Position numbers and translations under genes: made by a program. Positions 55,869 through 64,000 of a DNA stretch of 64,000 nt are shown here, piece after piece. The notes beneath the pieces are model-generated. The model did not search any database. It was not told the DNA's origin and saw only the letters and a list, made by a program, of their open reading frames with translations. Origin of the DNA: Candidatus Binatia bacterium (lineage in GTDB: Bacteria > Desulfobacterota > Binatia > HRBIN30); the NCBI GenBank assembly GCA_026415395.1, contig JAOAHD010000010.1, positions 124,001-188,000 of the forward strand, written 5' to 3'. The stretch's first letter is position 1. Each line of letters opens with the position of its first letter.

Positions 55869-57998
55869 TTATTTCTCGTCGAGCTCCGTGATTGCCGCCC
55901 ACTCGCGCGGGCGGTTTTGCAGCAATGCCCGGCAGCGGAGCAAAAAGAATCGGGCCGCTGGATCGCTCGTAGGCCCATTGGCCAGCAGGGCGAACTCCTC
56001 TGCGGCTCGCTGGAACTCGCCCCGCCGGTAGGCGCTCAACGCAAGCTCGAATTGACGGCAAGCCGCACGCTTTCCCTCGTCCAAGGCCGCCTCACCTTCG
56101 GCCATGAGCTCGAAGATACGAACCGGTTGTTCGCGCCCTTTAACGCGAACGGTGTCGATTTCGCGAATCAGAAACTGATCTCCTAGAGCCTGTGCTGTCG
56201 CCTCCGTGAGGAGGATGCGCGTCCCGTAGATCTTGTTCAGCCCTTCCAGTCGTGCAGCGAGGTTGACGTTATCTCCGACTACCGTGAGGCTCAAATGCTC
56301 CGTGGAACCCATGTTTCCGAACACCACCGGTCCAGAGTTGATGCCGATCCGCACCTGTAGCTCGGGCCAGCCCTTTGATCGCCACTTCGCACGCAGGTGT
56401 TGCACGCGATCCTGCATCGCCAATGCGGCGCGGCAGGCCTTGGCGGCGTGGTCGAGTTGCGGGAGCGGCACACCCCAAACGGCCATGACCCCATCCCCTA
56501 TGTACTTGTCGAGCATGCCCTCGTGGGCAAATACAACGTCGGTCATTGCGCCGAGATAGGAGTTCAGCAACACAACGAGCACCTCTGGTGCTAGTTGCTC
56601 CGACAGGGACGTGAAGTCCTTCACGTCGGAGAACAGCACCGAGCACTCGACCTTTTCTCCTCCCAGTTTCAAACGCTCCGGATGCTCGCTCACCAACTGC
56701 GCGGCCGCAGGACTCAAATACAACTCCAGTGCGCGGCGGATTTTACGCCGCTCTCGCTCTTCCCAAAGATACCGGTGTACAGTTCCAGAGATCAGTGCGA
56801 GCACGGCCGCGAGCGTGGGCCAGAGCACCGGCACCACCAAGCCGTGTCGGCGCAAAAGCACCTCGCAACCCAGCCCGTAAAGGCCAACGATCGACACCGC
56901 GGTGAGCGCCCCCGTCAAGCCGCGCAGACGCACCACGAGCCATCCAATCATCGAAGCGAGCGCCAACCACGCCAGGGCCTCCGCCAATCCGCCCCACCAG
57001 GGGTCGATCAGAAAACGATTTTGGAGAACGTTGTCGATGACATTGGCGTGGATCTCCACGCCAGGAAACGCGGGGTCGAAGGGCGTGACCCTCTGGTCGT
57101 ATACTCCCGTGGCAGTCACCCCGACGAGCACGATTTTGTCCCGAAGCCCGTCAGGCGCCACTCGGTCCCGCAGCAAGTCGGCTGCGGAAATATGCGGAAA
57201 GGTTTGCCCCGCACCCCGAAAATCGATTCGTAACGCCCCCATCCGATCCACAGGCAAGCGTTGATTTCCAAGCGCCAGCTCCGCCACACCGGTGCCATTC
57301 ACCTGCACACGCGCACGGCGGCCGGTTGCTTGCCGAAGCGCGGCAATCGAGAGCGGTGGCACAAGCTGATCCCCATAACGGACAACCAAAGCGGCACGCC
57401 GGATCGTGCCGTCTCCGTCAGGGATCAGATTGAAGTAACCAAGATCCTTGGCTGTACGAGTCAAGGGTAGGAGGTTCGGGGTGAGCGTTGGTATTTGCAC
57501 GCCGCGCGGGGGCAAGCGTTCTAAGCCTAATGGGCTCTGCACCCGAACGAAATCATAGGGGCGAACCAACTCAGAAAGTGCCGAAGGGGCGGGCCGTTCG
57601 AAGTCAAAGAAGTAACCGAGCACAAACAGCGGCGATTCCGCCAGTGCTTGAACCAACGCGCCGTCCTCTGCCTCACCGCCGGGATGCAGCGAAGGTTCCG
57701 ACTGCACAATGTCGATAGCCACGACCCGCGGATTGGCTGCAGCAATTTTTCGGAGCAATGTTGCCACAACGTTCCGTGGCCATGGCCATCGCCCTAACTG
57801 CTCGATGCTGGCATCATCGATGGCAACAATGCGGATATCCGGGTGGGGCGGGCCTCCGCCTCCGCGGGCATTCAGGCGGTAGTCGGTAATTCTCTCTTCG
57901 AGCAAACCGAGCTGCCCGCATCCAGCGATTCTCACTGCCGCCAGCGCTAAGGCTGTCAAGAGACTTGCCCAAAAAGCACCGAACTTTCCTCGCAACAT
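55869..57998 (-). CDS. CHASE2-domain adenylate/guanylate cyclase
   Basis: A 709-residue membrane receptor (GTG at 58001 is one codon further out). An N-terminal helix precedes a CHASE2 extracytoplasmic domain (DIRIVAIDDASIEQLGRWPWPR) with residues up to about 330. Three helices follow. The class III cyclase domain from about residue 440 shows VLFSDVKDFTSLSEQL (metal Asp), LDKYIGDGVMAVWG and GPVVFGNMGSTEHLSLTVVGDNVNLAARLEG. A short Ala/Arg-rich tail ends the protein. It lies six to nine bases after fumC and should sense an external signal and make cyclic nucleotide. Confidence 0.88.
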   Translation of the reverse strand: MLRGKFGAFWASLLTALALAAVRIAGCGQLGLLEERITDYRLNARGGGGPPHPDIRIVAIDDASIEQLGRWPWPRNVVATLLRKIAAANPRVVAIDIVQSEPSLHPGGEAEDGALVQALAESPLFVLGYFFDFERPAPSALSELVRPYDFVRVQSPLGLERLPPRGVQIPTLTPNLLPLTRTAKDLGYFNLIPDGDGTIRRAALVVRYGDQLVPPLSIAALRQATGRRARVQVNGTGVAELALGNQRLPVDRMGALRIDFRGAGQTFPHISAADLLRDRVAPDGLRDKIVLVGVTATGVYDQRVTPFDPAFPGVEIHANVIDNVLQNRFLIDPWWGGLAEALAWLALASMIGWLVVRLRGLTGALTAVSIVGLYGLGCEVLLRRHGLVVPVLWPTLAAVLALISGTVHRYLWEERERRKIRRALELYLSPAAAQLVSEHPERLKLGGEKVECSVLFSDVKDFTSLSEQLAPEVLVVLLNSYLGAMTDVVFAHEGMLDKYIGDGVMAVWGVPLPQLDHAAKACRAALAMQDRVQHLRAKWRSKGWPELQVRIGINSGPVVFGNMGSTEHLSLTVVGDNVNLAARLEGLNKIYGTRILLTEATAQALGDQFLIREIDTVRVKGREQPVRIFELMAEGEAALDEGKRAACRQFELALSAYRRGEFQRAAEEFALLANGPTSDPAARFFLLRCRALLQNRPREWAAITELDEK

Positions 57999-58007
57999 CA
58001 CCGACCG

Positions 58008-59405
58008 TCACAGCCGGCCGCCGCGGGTCATCCGCTCCAAGTCTAGGAGTTCGTCCACTTCAGCCGAGCTCAGCTTGCCCTCCGCCAACAAGACCTCGCG
58101 AATCGACGCATTACGCTCCAGGGCGATCTTGTACAGGCGCGCCGCCTCGTCGTACCCAATGCGCGGCGCAATCACAGTGATGAGAGCCAGCGACTGCTCT
58201 GCATGCTCGTGGCAACGCCCGCGGTTTGCCTGGATGCCGCGCACACACTTCTCGGCAAGCAACGCTGCTGCGTTCCCGAGAAGTTCCAAACTTTCGAGCA
58301 GGGCATACGCAATGATTGGCATCATTGTGTTCAGTTCGAGATTGCCGTTCACCCCAGACACCGCAATCGTCACATCGTTCCCAAGTAGCCGCGCGCACAC
58401 CATGTTCACCGCCTCCGGAATGACGGGGTTGACCTTGCCCGGCATGATACTCGAGCCAGGCTGAATCGCGGGCAGCTCGATTTCCGCGAGGCCCGTGCGT
58501 GGTCCGGAGGCGAGCAGGCGCAGGTCGTTGCAAATCTTCATGAGTCCCACCGCCACCGTGCGAATTGCCCCTGAAAGCTCCACCGCCGCGTCGCGCTGCT
58601 GCAAAGCCTCGAACGGGTTCTTCGCCTCGGAGAACATCAGCCCTGTAAGCTGCCGCAGTTCGGTGATAACTCGCCGCCGAAACTCGGGATGAGCATTGAG
58701 ACCCGTGCCTACTGCAGTGCCCCCGATGGCAAGCTCGGCAATGTGTGGCCGCGTATTTTCCAAGCGGCCGATCCCGTGGCGGATTGTGCTTGCGTAACCG
58801 GAAAACTCCTGCCCGAGGGTCAAGGGCACCGCGTCTTGCAAATGGGTGCGTCCCGCCTTGACCACGGAGGCAAACTCCTCCGCCTTTTGCTCGAATGCAG
58901 CGGCTAATTCACGCAAGGCTGGTAGGGTGTGGCGCTCGAGCGCATCCAAGGCCGCCACGTGGATCGCTGTTGGAAACACGTCGTTGGAACTCTGGCAAAG
59001 GTTCACGTGGTCGTTCGGATGCACTGCCTCGCGATCTGCGCGGCTGCGCCCCAAGAGCTCGCGGGCACGCGTAGCAATCACCTCATTCGCGTTCATGTGA
59101 GTGGAAGTTCCCGAGCCCGTTTGAAAAACATCGAGAACAAATTCCTTATCCAGCTTGCCCTCGGCGACTTCCAGGGCCGCGCGTTCGATGGCTTCGCCTA
59201 GGGGGCGGGGAAGCAGTTGGAGGCTGGTATTCACGCGCGCGGCTGCTGCCTTGATTAGGCCAAGCGCCCAAATGAAGCGGCGGGGAAAACGCAACGCAGA
59301 GATCTGAAACGCCTGCCGAGCACGCTCCGTCGAGGCGCCGTAGTAGGCGTCCTCGGGAACCGTAACTTCTCCCATGGAGTCGCGTTCCCTACGCACGTCT
59401 GCCAT
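58008..59405 (-). CDS. fumC: Class II fumarate hydratase
   Basis: A 465-residue fumarase-C type enzyme without iron-sulfur cluster. It has GSGTSTHMNANEVIA, an internal QSSNDVFPTAIHVAA, and the superfamily signature GSSIMPGKVNPVIPE near residue 320. Hydration of fumarate to malate in the TCA cycle. It follows apt by 17 bp and precedes the cyclase gene. Aspartase is a close relative, but sequence and length fit FumC. Confidence 0.93.
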   Translation of the reverse strand: MADVRRERDSMGEVTVPEDAYYGASTERARQAFQISALRFPRRFIWALGLIKAAAARVNTSLQLLPRPLGEAIERAALEVAEGKLDKEFVLDVFQTGSGTSTHMNANEVIATRARELLGRSRADREAVHPNDHVNLCQSSNDVFPTAIHVAALDALERHTLPALRELAAAFEQKAEEFASVVKAGRTHLQDAVPLTLGQEFSGYASTIRHGIGRLENTRPHIAELAIGGTAVGTGLNAHPEFRRRVITELRQLTGLMFSEAKNPFEALQQRDAAVELSGAIRTVAVGLMKICNDLRLLASGPRTGLAEIELPAIQPGSSIMPGKVNPVIPEAVNMVCARLLGNDVTIAVSGVNGNLELNTMMPIIAYALLESLELLGNAAALLAEKCVRGIQANRGRCHEHAEQSLALITVIAPRIGYDEAARLYKIALERNASIREVLLAEGKLSSAEVDELLDLERMTRGGRL

Positions 59406-59422
59406 CGCTTTCAGCCCGCCGT

Positions 59423-59953
59423 TCAGTACTGGATCAACGACAACACCCTGCGGGGAGCCAATCGCTCACGGCCACCGAGTGCCGTCAGCTCGATCACAAA
59501 TGCACATGCGACCACTTCACCACCAAGGCGCTCCACCAACTCGCAAGCCGCACTCGCCGTGCCGCCAGTGGCCAACAAGTCATCCACGATCAACACCCGC
59601 GTCGGGCTGCCAAACGCATCCCGATGGATCTCAAGGGCGTCCGTCCCGTATTCCAGCTCGTAGGCGGCGCGGATTTTCTCAGCCGGAAGCTTGCCCGGCT
59701 TTCTTACCACCGCCAGTCCAGCACGCAAAGCGTACGCCACGGCGGCGCCAAAAATAAACCCTCGCGACTCGATCCCGAGCACCATGTCCACCGCCCCGGC
59801 GTAAGGGGCGGCGAGACAGTCCACCGCCGTGTGGAAAGCAGGCCCGTGAGCCAGCAGCGGCGTCACATCGCGGAAGATGATGCCAGGCTTGGGAAAGTTT
59901 GGAACGTCACGAATCCACTTGCGGAGGTCCGCAACAGTGAGTTCACCGGTCAT
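59423..59953 (-). CDS. apt: Adenine phosphoribosyltransferase
   Basis: A 176-residue salvage enzyme turning adenine plus PRPP into AMP. The FPKPGIIFRDVTPLL N-terminal motif, GIESRGFIFGAAVAYAL and the PRPP motif VLIVDDLLATGGTASAA are present. It lies 47 bp after the LysM/M23 gene and 17 bp before fumC, apparently in the same transcript. Confidence 0.95.
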   Translation of the reverse strand: MTGELTVADLRKWIRDVPNFPKPGIIFRDVTPLLAHGPAFHTAVDCLAAPYAGAVDMVLGIESRGFIFGAAVAYALRAGLAVVRKPGKLPAEKIRAAYELEYGTDALEIHRDAFGSPTRVLIVDDLLATGGTASAACELVERLGGEVVACAFVIELTALGGRERLAPRRVLSLIQY

Positions 59954-60000
59954 ATGGAATCGTCTCTACCAGAACGCATTCCATGCCAACAAGCACGCGG

Positions 60001-60753
60001 CTAACCGCCCCATGCCTGCGTGCGCCGAGGTTCTACTAAAGGTGCTCGAGGCAAGAGTAGCAACGGGTCGAGAAGAGCGTTGTCGTGCCGAACCTCGAAG
60101 TGCAAATTCGGGCCGGTGGCCTTTCCGGTCTCTCCCACCAGGGCAATCGTTTGTCCCTTGCGGACCTTTTGCCCCTCTCGCACCAGGTGCGCCTGGTTAT
60201 GCGCGTAGAGCGTCACCAAACCGCCCTTGTGCGCGAGCATGATTGTCTTCCCATAACCGCGCAACTCGCCCGCAAAGATGACTTCCCCATCGGCCGCAGC
60301 CAACACCGGGCTTCCTGCCGGAGCGTGAATGTCCACGCCGGCATGGAACCCACTCTCCCGTTGGCCGTAGTACGAGGACAGCACCCCGTTCGGTACAGGC
60401 CAACGCAATTGCCCCTGCCAGCGTGCAAGCACCCAGCGAGCCGCAGCCTTCGGCAGAGGAGTTGCCAATCGACCGTTTGCCAGCCCGGCAGCGGAGGAAG
60501 AAACTCTCTTAGGGATTCGCAACTCTTGGCCCGCTTGAATGCAGTTCGGGTCGTCTAATCCGTTCACTCGAGCGAGCTCTGCAACGGACACGCCAAAGCG
60601 TGCCGAGATCGAAGACAACGTGTCTCCCGGCCGCACTCGATAAACAAGACTGGCGCCACTGCACCCGCAGGAGACCATCACTGCTACGACCAAGAGGCGA
60701 GCCGCCTTCGGATTCTTTACCGCTTCCACCCACGCACCAACACGGAACGCCAT
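60001..60753 (-). CDS. nlpD: NlpD-like LysM/M23 peptidase lipoprotein
   Basis: A 250-residue exported protein; the ATG at 60753 follows AGGACG. A lipobox-like VMVSCGC is at residue ~27. The LysM domain (YRVRPGDTLSSISARFGVSVAEL) is followed by a Pro/Ala linker and an M23 domain (GFHAGVDIHAPAGSPVLAA, HLVREGQKVRKGQTIALVGETG, LHFEVRHDN). In NlpD the M23 site is degenerate and the protein activates amidases; here the HxxxD and HFE/HxH parts look intact. The surE-nlpD neighbourhood is conserved in proteobacteria. Confidence 0.85.
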   Translation of the reverse strand: MAFRVGAWVEAVKNPKAARLLVVAVMVSCGCSGASLVYRVRPGDTLSSISARFGVSVAELARVNGLDDPNCIQAGQELRIPKRVSSSAAGLANGRLATPLPKAAARWVLARWQGQLRWPVPNGVLSSYYGQRESGFHAGVDIHAPAGSPVLAAADGEVIFAGELRGYGKTIMLAHKGGLVTLYAHNQAHLVREGQKVRKGQTIALVGETGKATGPNLHFEVRHDNALLDPLLLLPRAPLVEPRRTQAWGG

Positions 60754-60901
60754 GGTACGTCCTAGCCGACTGTGTTCGGGGACGTACTTTGTACCTCTTT
60801 TGGGCACCCTTGTCCTGTGGAAAGTGACGGCGCCTGGGGCGGCGTCGAACGTTCGCAAGATATTGCCCGGGGCCGCTCAGCGCGTTCCGGCCACCGCCGC
60901 C

Positions 60902-61651
60902 TTACGGCCACGGCACCTGGAGGGTCGCAAGGCGCTGCAATGAAGCGTAATTCGTCAGGTCCAAGTGCAACGGCGTAATCGATATGTACCCAGCGTGGAC
61001 CGCCGCGAAGTCAGTGCCTTCGGCGGCAACGTAGTTCAGTTCACCACCCCCGATCCAGTAATACTTCTTCCCCCTGGGATCGACCTTCTCCACGATTGCA
61101 TCGCTGTAGCGCCGTTTTCCTTGGCGCGTCAGCAAGTAACCCTTAATTGATTGGGGAGGCCCCGGCGGCACGTTGACATTCAGTAGCGTGTCAGGAGGAA
61201 GGCCATGAGCCATCACCACCGCAGCCAAGGCCCGGCTAAATCCTGCGGCAGTGGTAAAATCAAAGTTGTCGTCGCCTAAAAGGGACACAGCGATCGCCGG
61301 CACGCCAAGCAACGTCGCCTCCATCGCTGCGGAAACGGTGCCCGAGTATGTCACGTCGTCACCGAGATTGGCACCGTGATTAATGCCCGACACAACTAAG
61401 CGCGGGCGTTCAGGCAGTACGGCATTCAGCGCCAGGTTAATGCAATCCGTCGGTGTTCCATCCACGCTGAACCGCCGCTCCGCCACCGGCTCGATCCGCA
61501 ACGGCCGATGCAGGGTCAGGGCATGACTCACGGCGCTTTGATTGCGGTCCGGAGCGACCACCCACACCTCATCTAAAGTTTCCAGTGCAGCCACTAAGGC
61601 CTGCAATCCCGCTGCCGCGATTCCGTCGTCATTGCTCACTAAGATCGCCAC
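60902..61651 (-). CDS. surE: 5'-nucleotidase SurE
   Basis: A 249-residue phosphatase of stationary-phase survival. The GTG start gives VAILVSNDDGIAAAGL with the metal DD. It continues with VSGINHGANLGDDVTYSGTVSAAME, a phosphate-loop Asn and Ser. It hydrolyses nucleoside monophosphates and polyphosphate. It is the first gene of the surE, nlpD-like, apt, fumC, cyclase group and lies 63 bp downstream of tRNA-Pro on the same strand. Confidence 0.95.
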   Translation of the reverse strand: MAILVSNDDGIAAAGLQALVAALETLDEVWVVAPDRNQSAVSHALTLHRPLRIEPVAERRFSVDGTPTDCINLALNAVLPERPRLVVSGINHGANLGDDVTYSGTVSAAMEATLLGVPAIAVSLLGDDNFDFTTAAGFSRALAAVVMAHGLPPDTLLNVNVPPGPPQSIKGYLLTRQGKRRYSDAIVEKVDPRGKKYYWIGGGELNYVAAEGTDFAAVHAGYISITPLHLDLTNYASLQRLATLQVPWP

Positions 61652-61714
61652 GGCCGCAAGCTAACAACCTCTTCCGGATTGGGCAAACGAACGGTCGCAA
61701 ATGCTCAGAAGGAA

Positions 61715-61788
61715 TCGGGGCGGCGGGATTTGAACCCACGACCACTCGCACCCCAAGCGAGTGCGCTACCAGGCTGCGCTACGCCCCG
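61715..61788 (-). tRNA. tRNA-Pro (anticodon GGG)
   Basis: A 74-nt cloverleaf on the minus strand. The acceptor stem is CGGGGCG/CGCCCCG with discriminator A. The anticodon arm is CTCGC-TTGGGGT-GCGAG, so the anticodon is GGG (Pro CCC/CCU). The T-arm is GTGGG-TTCAAAT-CCCGC. The genome does not encode CCA. Confidence 0.95.
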
Positions 61789-61866
61789 ATCAGCTCCACG
61801 GGCACCGATCGCTGCTTATTGTTGAGGACGCCAGCTTATAGCGAGCCGCGCCACACGTGCAAAGGC

Positions 61867-62172
61867 TCACCCAGAATTGTTTGCCAGTGATCGAGTGTCC
61901 AAGCCTCGAAATGGCAAACCTTCAGTCGCGCCCGCGAGTGCGGCAGTGCCGCGATCGGTGAGTCCCACAAGCCCCCGTTCCGAGTCGTACCAAATCCAGC
62001 GGGAACGGTAGAACACGTACAAAACTCTCCGGATTCCGGTCTCGGTTCCTGCCGTAATCTGAGTTAAGTCGCACACACGCAGTTGAGCCCGTGCTCCCCA
62101 AACAGCCCGGGCCAACAGAAGGGTTCGTGCAACCTCGCCAACCAAAGAGGCAACTGTGCGCTCATGCTCCAT
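61867..62172 (-). CDS. Small winged-helix-like DNA-binding protein
   Basis: A 101-residue protein from the ATG at 62172. A helix-turn-helix-like stretch (DLTQITAGTETGIRRVLYVFY) is followed by a possible wing (WIWYDSERGLVGLTDRGTAAL), as in small MarR- or Rrf2-type winged helices. A GTG at 62319 overlapping the ihfA stop would give 150 residues, with an Arg-rich N-tail that is less protein-like. It follows ihfA and may be cotranscribed. No closer family is seen. Confidence 0.55.
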   Translation of the reverse strand: MEHERTVASLVGEVARTLLLARAVWGARAQLRVCDLTQITAGTETGIRRVLYVFYRSRWIWYDSERGLVGLTDRGTAALAGATEGLPFRGLDTRSLANNSG

Positions 62173-62315
62173 CACGCGAAAGCTCCGTCTTTGACCTCCA
62201 GCAACGGCTGTGCCCAGTCGAGCAGCAGAGCACCCCGACACCAACTGCACGTTACGCCTTACCATGTTCGATTTTGTCAGCCCAAAGTCACGCTGTTGAC
62301 GCTTAAAGGCGCTCC

Positions 62316-62639
62316 TCACGCGTGCTCAGCGGTGCGGGAGACCCCGGCTCTCGGCTGCCGATGATTCACGGCCCGCTTGAAAACGTTGCTTGGCTTGAAG
62401 GAGAGCACTTTGCGACCGCGGATGACGATTTCTTCGCCAGTTTGGGGATTCCGTCCGCGCCGGGGCCGCTTTTCGCGCACCGTAAAGTTCCCAAAACCGG
62501 AAATCTTTACCTTCTCCCCCTTCTCCAACTGTTCCTTGATCAGCTCGAACACAGCTTCGACAAGCTGCGCCCCTTCGTTGCGGGAGCAGTGCAAGCGCGC
62601 ACAAACCCGGTCGATGATGTCCCCTTTGGTGAGGGTCAC
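62316..62639 (-). CDS. ihfA: Integration host factor subunit alpha
   Basis: A 107-residue HU/IHF protein from a GTG start. It has the dimer core (LTKGDIIDRVC...GAQLVEAVFELIKEQLEKGEKVKISGFGNFTVREK), and the DNA-arm PRRGRNPQTGEEIVIRGRKVLSFKPS with the intercalating Pro. The pheT-ihfA order is conserved in proteobacteria and supports IHF-alpha over HU. It bends DNA at specific sites. A 12-residue C-terminal extension (HRQPRAGVSRTA) is unusual. Confidence 0.93.
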   Translation of the reverse strand: MTLTKGDIIDRVCARLHCSRNEGAQLVEAVFELIKEQLEKGEKVKISGFGNFTVREKRPRRGRNPQTGEEIVIRGRKVLSFKPSNVFKRAVNHRQPRAGVSRTAEHA

Positions 62640-62669
62640 CGCTCCTCCCGCCCGCCTACGTCGTATAAC

Positions 62670-64000
62670 TTACCGCAGGCGAACGTCGAGGCTTCCGACC
62701 AGCGCCTGCGTCAGCCGCTCGTGTGCCTCGTTGACCTCGACATCGGTTAACGTTCGTTCCGGCGAACGATACCAGACAGAGTACGTGAGGCTCTTGCATC
62801 CGGCCGGAATTGGAGGACCAGAGTACGCATCCACTAGCTCTGCATGTTCGACGATACACGCCGCTGCTCTCCATTGCCGGATAAAGTCGATGACGTCGCC
62901 CGCTTGGAACCCCTCGTCGACAACGATTGCCAAATCCCGCTTCACCGCCGGGAAACGCGGCAGCGCCTGAGGTGCAAAGCGCGCGCGACGATACTGGAGG
63001 CCAGATTCCAAGTCAAGTTCGAAGGCCCAGCAGGGAGAGGCGAGCTCATATCGCCGCTCCCAACGAGGATGCAACGCCCCAACCACGCCAAGGCGCCTGC
63101 CCTCAACAACAACGAACGCTGCTTGCCCCGGGTGGAATCCCACCGCTTCCTTGGCCTTGATAAACCTCGACTGGCGAACACCAAGGAACTCTAAAATGGT
63201 TTCGACGACACCCTTGATGTCGGCAAATTCGACGCGCCTTTTTCGCCACCCCAATCCGTGTTCCGCAAACTTCGGGCACACGACGCCGCCCACGTGTAGG
63301 CGTTCCTGATAAACCTCCGGGGCCTCGCACCAAAACACCTTACCCACGGTGAACAAGGGCACTGCCTCGATGTCTTGCGAAAGGTTATGCCGCACCGCCC
63401 GCACTAAACTGGATAGCAGACTCAAGCGCATCTCCCCGTCTTCATGCGCTAGGGGATTTCGCAACGCCACCGGTCTGCGGCCAGGAAACGGCCCGGGAAA
63501 GTCGGCATTTTCCTCTGCAGAGGCGAAGGCTAACGGTACAGCCTCGTGAAACCCGAGCGCTGCGCACAAGCGCCGCACTCCGCGCTGGACCCGCTCCAAT
63601 GAACCAAGCCCCCGGCCCCCGAGCGGAGCAAGCGGCAACGTACTGGGCAAACGATCGTAGCCCAGCATTCTTGCAACTTCCTCGACAACGTCGATCTCGC
63701 GCTCCACATCCAGCCGATAGCTCGGCGGCGTAACGACAATGGTCCCGCGCGGCGCGGGAGAGACGTCAAAGCCCAGAGCCCGCAACGACGACATCACCTC
63801 TTGCCGGCTCACGGGAAGACCGAGCAGGTCCTGTACCCTGCTAACACGAACCGCAAGCGGCGCGGATTCATGGGGCCGCGGGTACACGTCGATGCGCCCG
63901 CTACTTCCCCGCGCAGAGCACAGCTCCACAAGGAGCGCTCCAGCACGGTCCGACGCCGTCGCGACGCCTTCAATATCCACTCCGCGCTCGAAACGGTATG
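62670..64000 (-). CDS. pheT: Phenylalanine-tRNA ligase beta subunit, 5' end outside the window
   Basis: 443 codons of the C-terminal part are visible and the frame stays open to the right edge. The first residues read YRFERGVDIEGVATASDRAG, which matches the PheT B3/B4 region (RFERGVDP...). Then come B5 (VSRQEVMSSLRALGF), the catalytic-like core (SLVRAVRHNLSQ) and the C-terminal anticodon-binding FDX-ACB domain (LPRFPAVKRDLAIVVDEG...). It lies 30 bp before ihfA. PheS should be upstream, outside the window. Confidence 0.95.
   Translation of the reverse strand, partial: YRFERGVDIEGVATASDRAGALLVELCSARGSSGRIDVYPRPHESAPLAVRVSRVQDLLGLPVSRQEVMSSLRALGFDVSPAPRGTIVVTPPSYRLDVEREIDVVEEVARMLGYDRLPSTLPLAPLGGRGLGSLERVQRGVRRLCAALGFHEAVPLAFASAEENADFPGPFPGRRPVALRNPLAHEDGEMRLSLLSSLVRAVRHNLSQDIEAVPLFTVGKVFWCEAPEVYQERLHVGGVVCPKFAEHGLGWRKRRVEFADIKGVVETILEFLGVRQSRFIKAKEAVGFHPGQAAFVVVEGRRLGVVGALHPRWERRYELASPCWAFELDLESGLQYRRARFAPQALPRFPAVKRDLAIVVDEGFQAGDVIDFIRQWRAAACIVEHAELVDAYSGPPIPAGCKSLTYSVWYRSPERTLTDVEVNEAHERLTQALVGSLDVRLR

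Overview
The window reads as a stretch of a GC-rich, free-living Gram-negative chromosome. The envelope genes are diderm: an OprB-type porin, two other predicted outer-membrane proteins, periplasmic TlpA and metal-binding proteins, a NlpD-like LysM/M23 lipoprotein and a large class A penicillin-binding protein. Small EF-hand (dockerin-like) repeats followed by Pro/Thr linkers, together with many acyl-CoA enzymes, a PFOR and a pyrR-led pyr operon, suggest a deltaproteobacterial or Binatota-like lineage. That placement is inference from gene content only. GTG starts, 4-bp stop/start overlaps and tight operons are common. No rRNA, CRISPR array, insertion sequence or prophage was seen; there is one tRNA (Pro, GGG).

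Layout. 1-10.5 kb: a left-truncated secreted coiled-coil protein, HupE/UreJ-like and DUF3604 proteins, a MaoC hydratase, a stand-alone archaeo-eukaryotic-type primase, a TIGR01777 epimerase, a PEBP protein, a GT87 glycosyltransferase and a ROK kinase. 10.5-13 kb: a decayed zone with two frame-disrupted genes and about 1.4 kb without a supportable gene. 13-22.6 kb: an acyl-CoA dehydrogenase divergent from a leucine/isovalerate-type cluster (acyl-CoA dehydrogenase, biotin carboxylase pair, enoyl-CoA hydratase), then an OprB porin and an AurF-like diiron oxygenase with a palindromic promoter. 22.6-28 kb: a RegB/RegA redox two-component pair divergent from an outer-membrane protein and a TlpA thioredoxin; a CorC-like CBS protein; a DUF3365 haem protein. 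28-33.5 kb: a Cys-rich degenerate receiver followed by a metal (probably zinc) uptake operon that carries its own outer-membrane protein plus ZnuA/C/B-type genes.

33.6-40.6 kb: groES-groEL and hsp20 with clear hairpins, a divergent PBP1, and a Cys-rich repeat protein. 40.6-48.6 kb: pth followed by pyrR-pyrB-pyrC-carA-carB. The leader before pyrR contains a textbook PyrR-binding hairpin and an intrinsic terminator, so the operon should be controlled by attenuation. 48.8-55.8 kb: a NIPSNAP-like protein, a ClpP-like protease with a CPBP membrane protease, and nifJ (PFOR) coupled to a dihydroorotate-dehydrogenase-like protein. 55.9-61.7 kb: surE, nlpD-like, apt, fumC and a CHASE2-adenylate cyclase on one strand. 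61.7-64 kb: tRNA-Pro, a winged-helix protein, ihfA and the 3' part of pheT, which runs off the right edge.

The strongest observations are the PyrR attenuator, the two frame-disrupted genes near 11 kb, the primase with a four-cysteine C-terminus, the Cys-rich receiver next to a metal-uptake operon with a dedicated outer-membrane component, and the PBP1 with an unusually long insertion.
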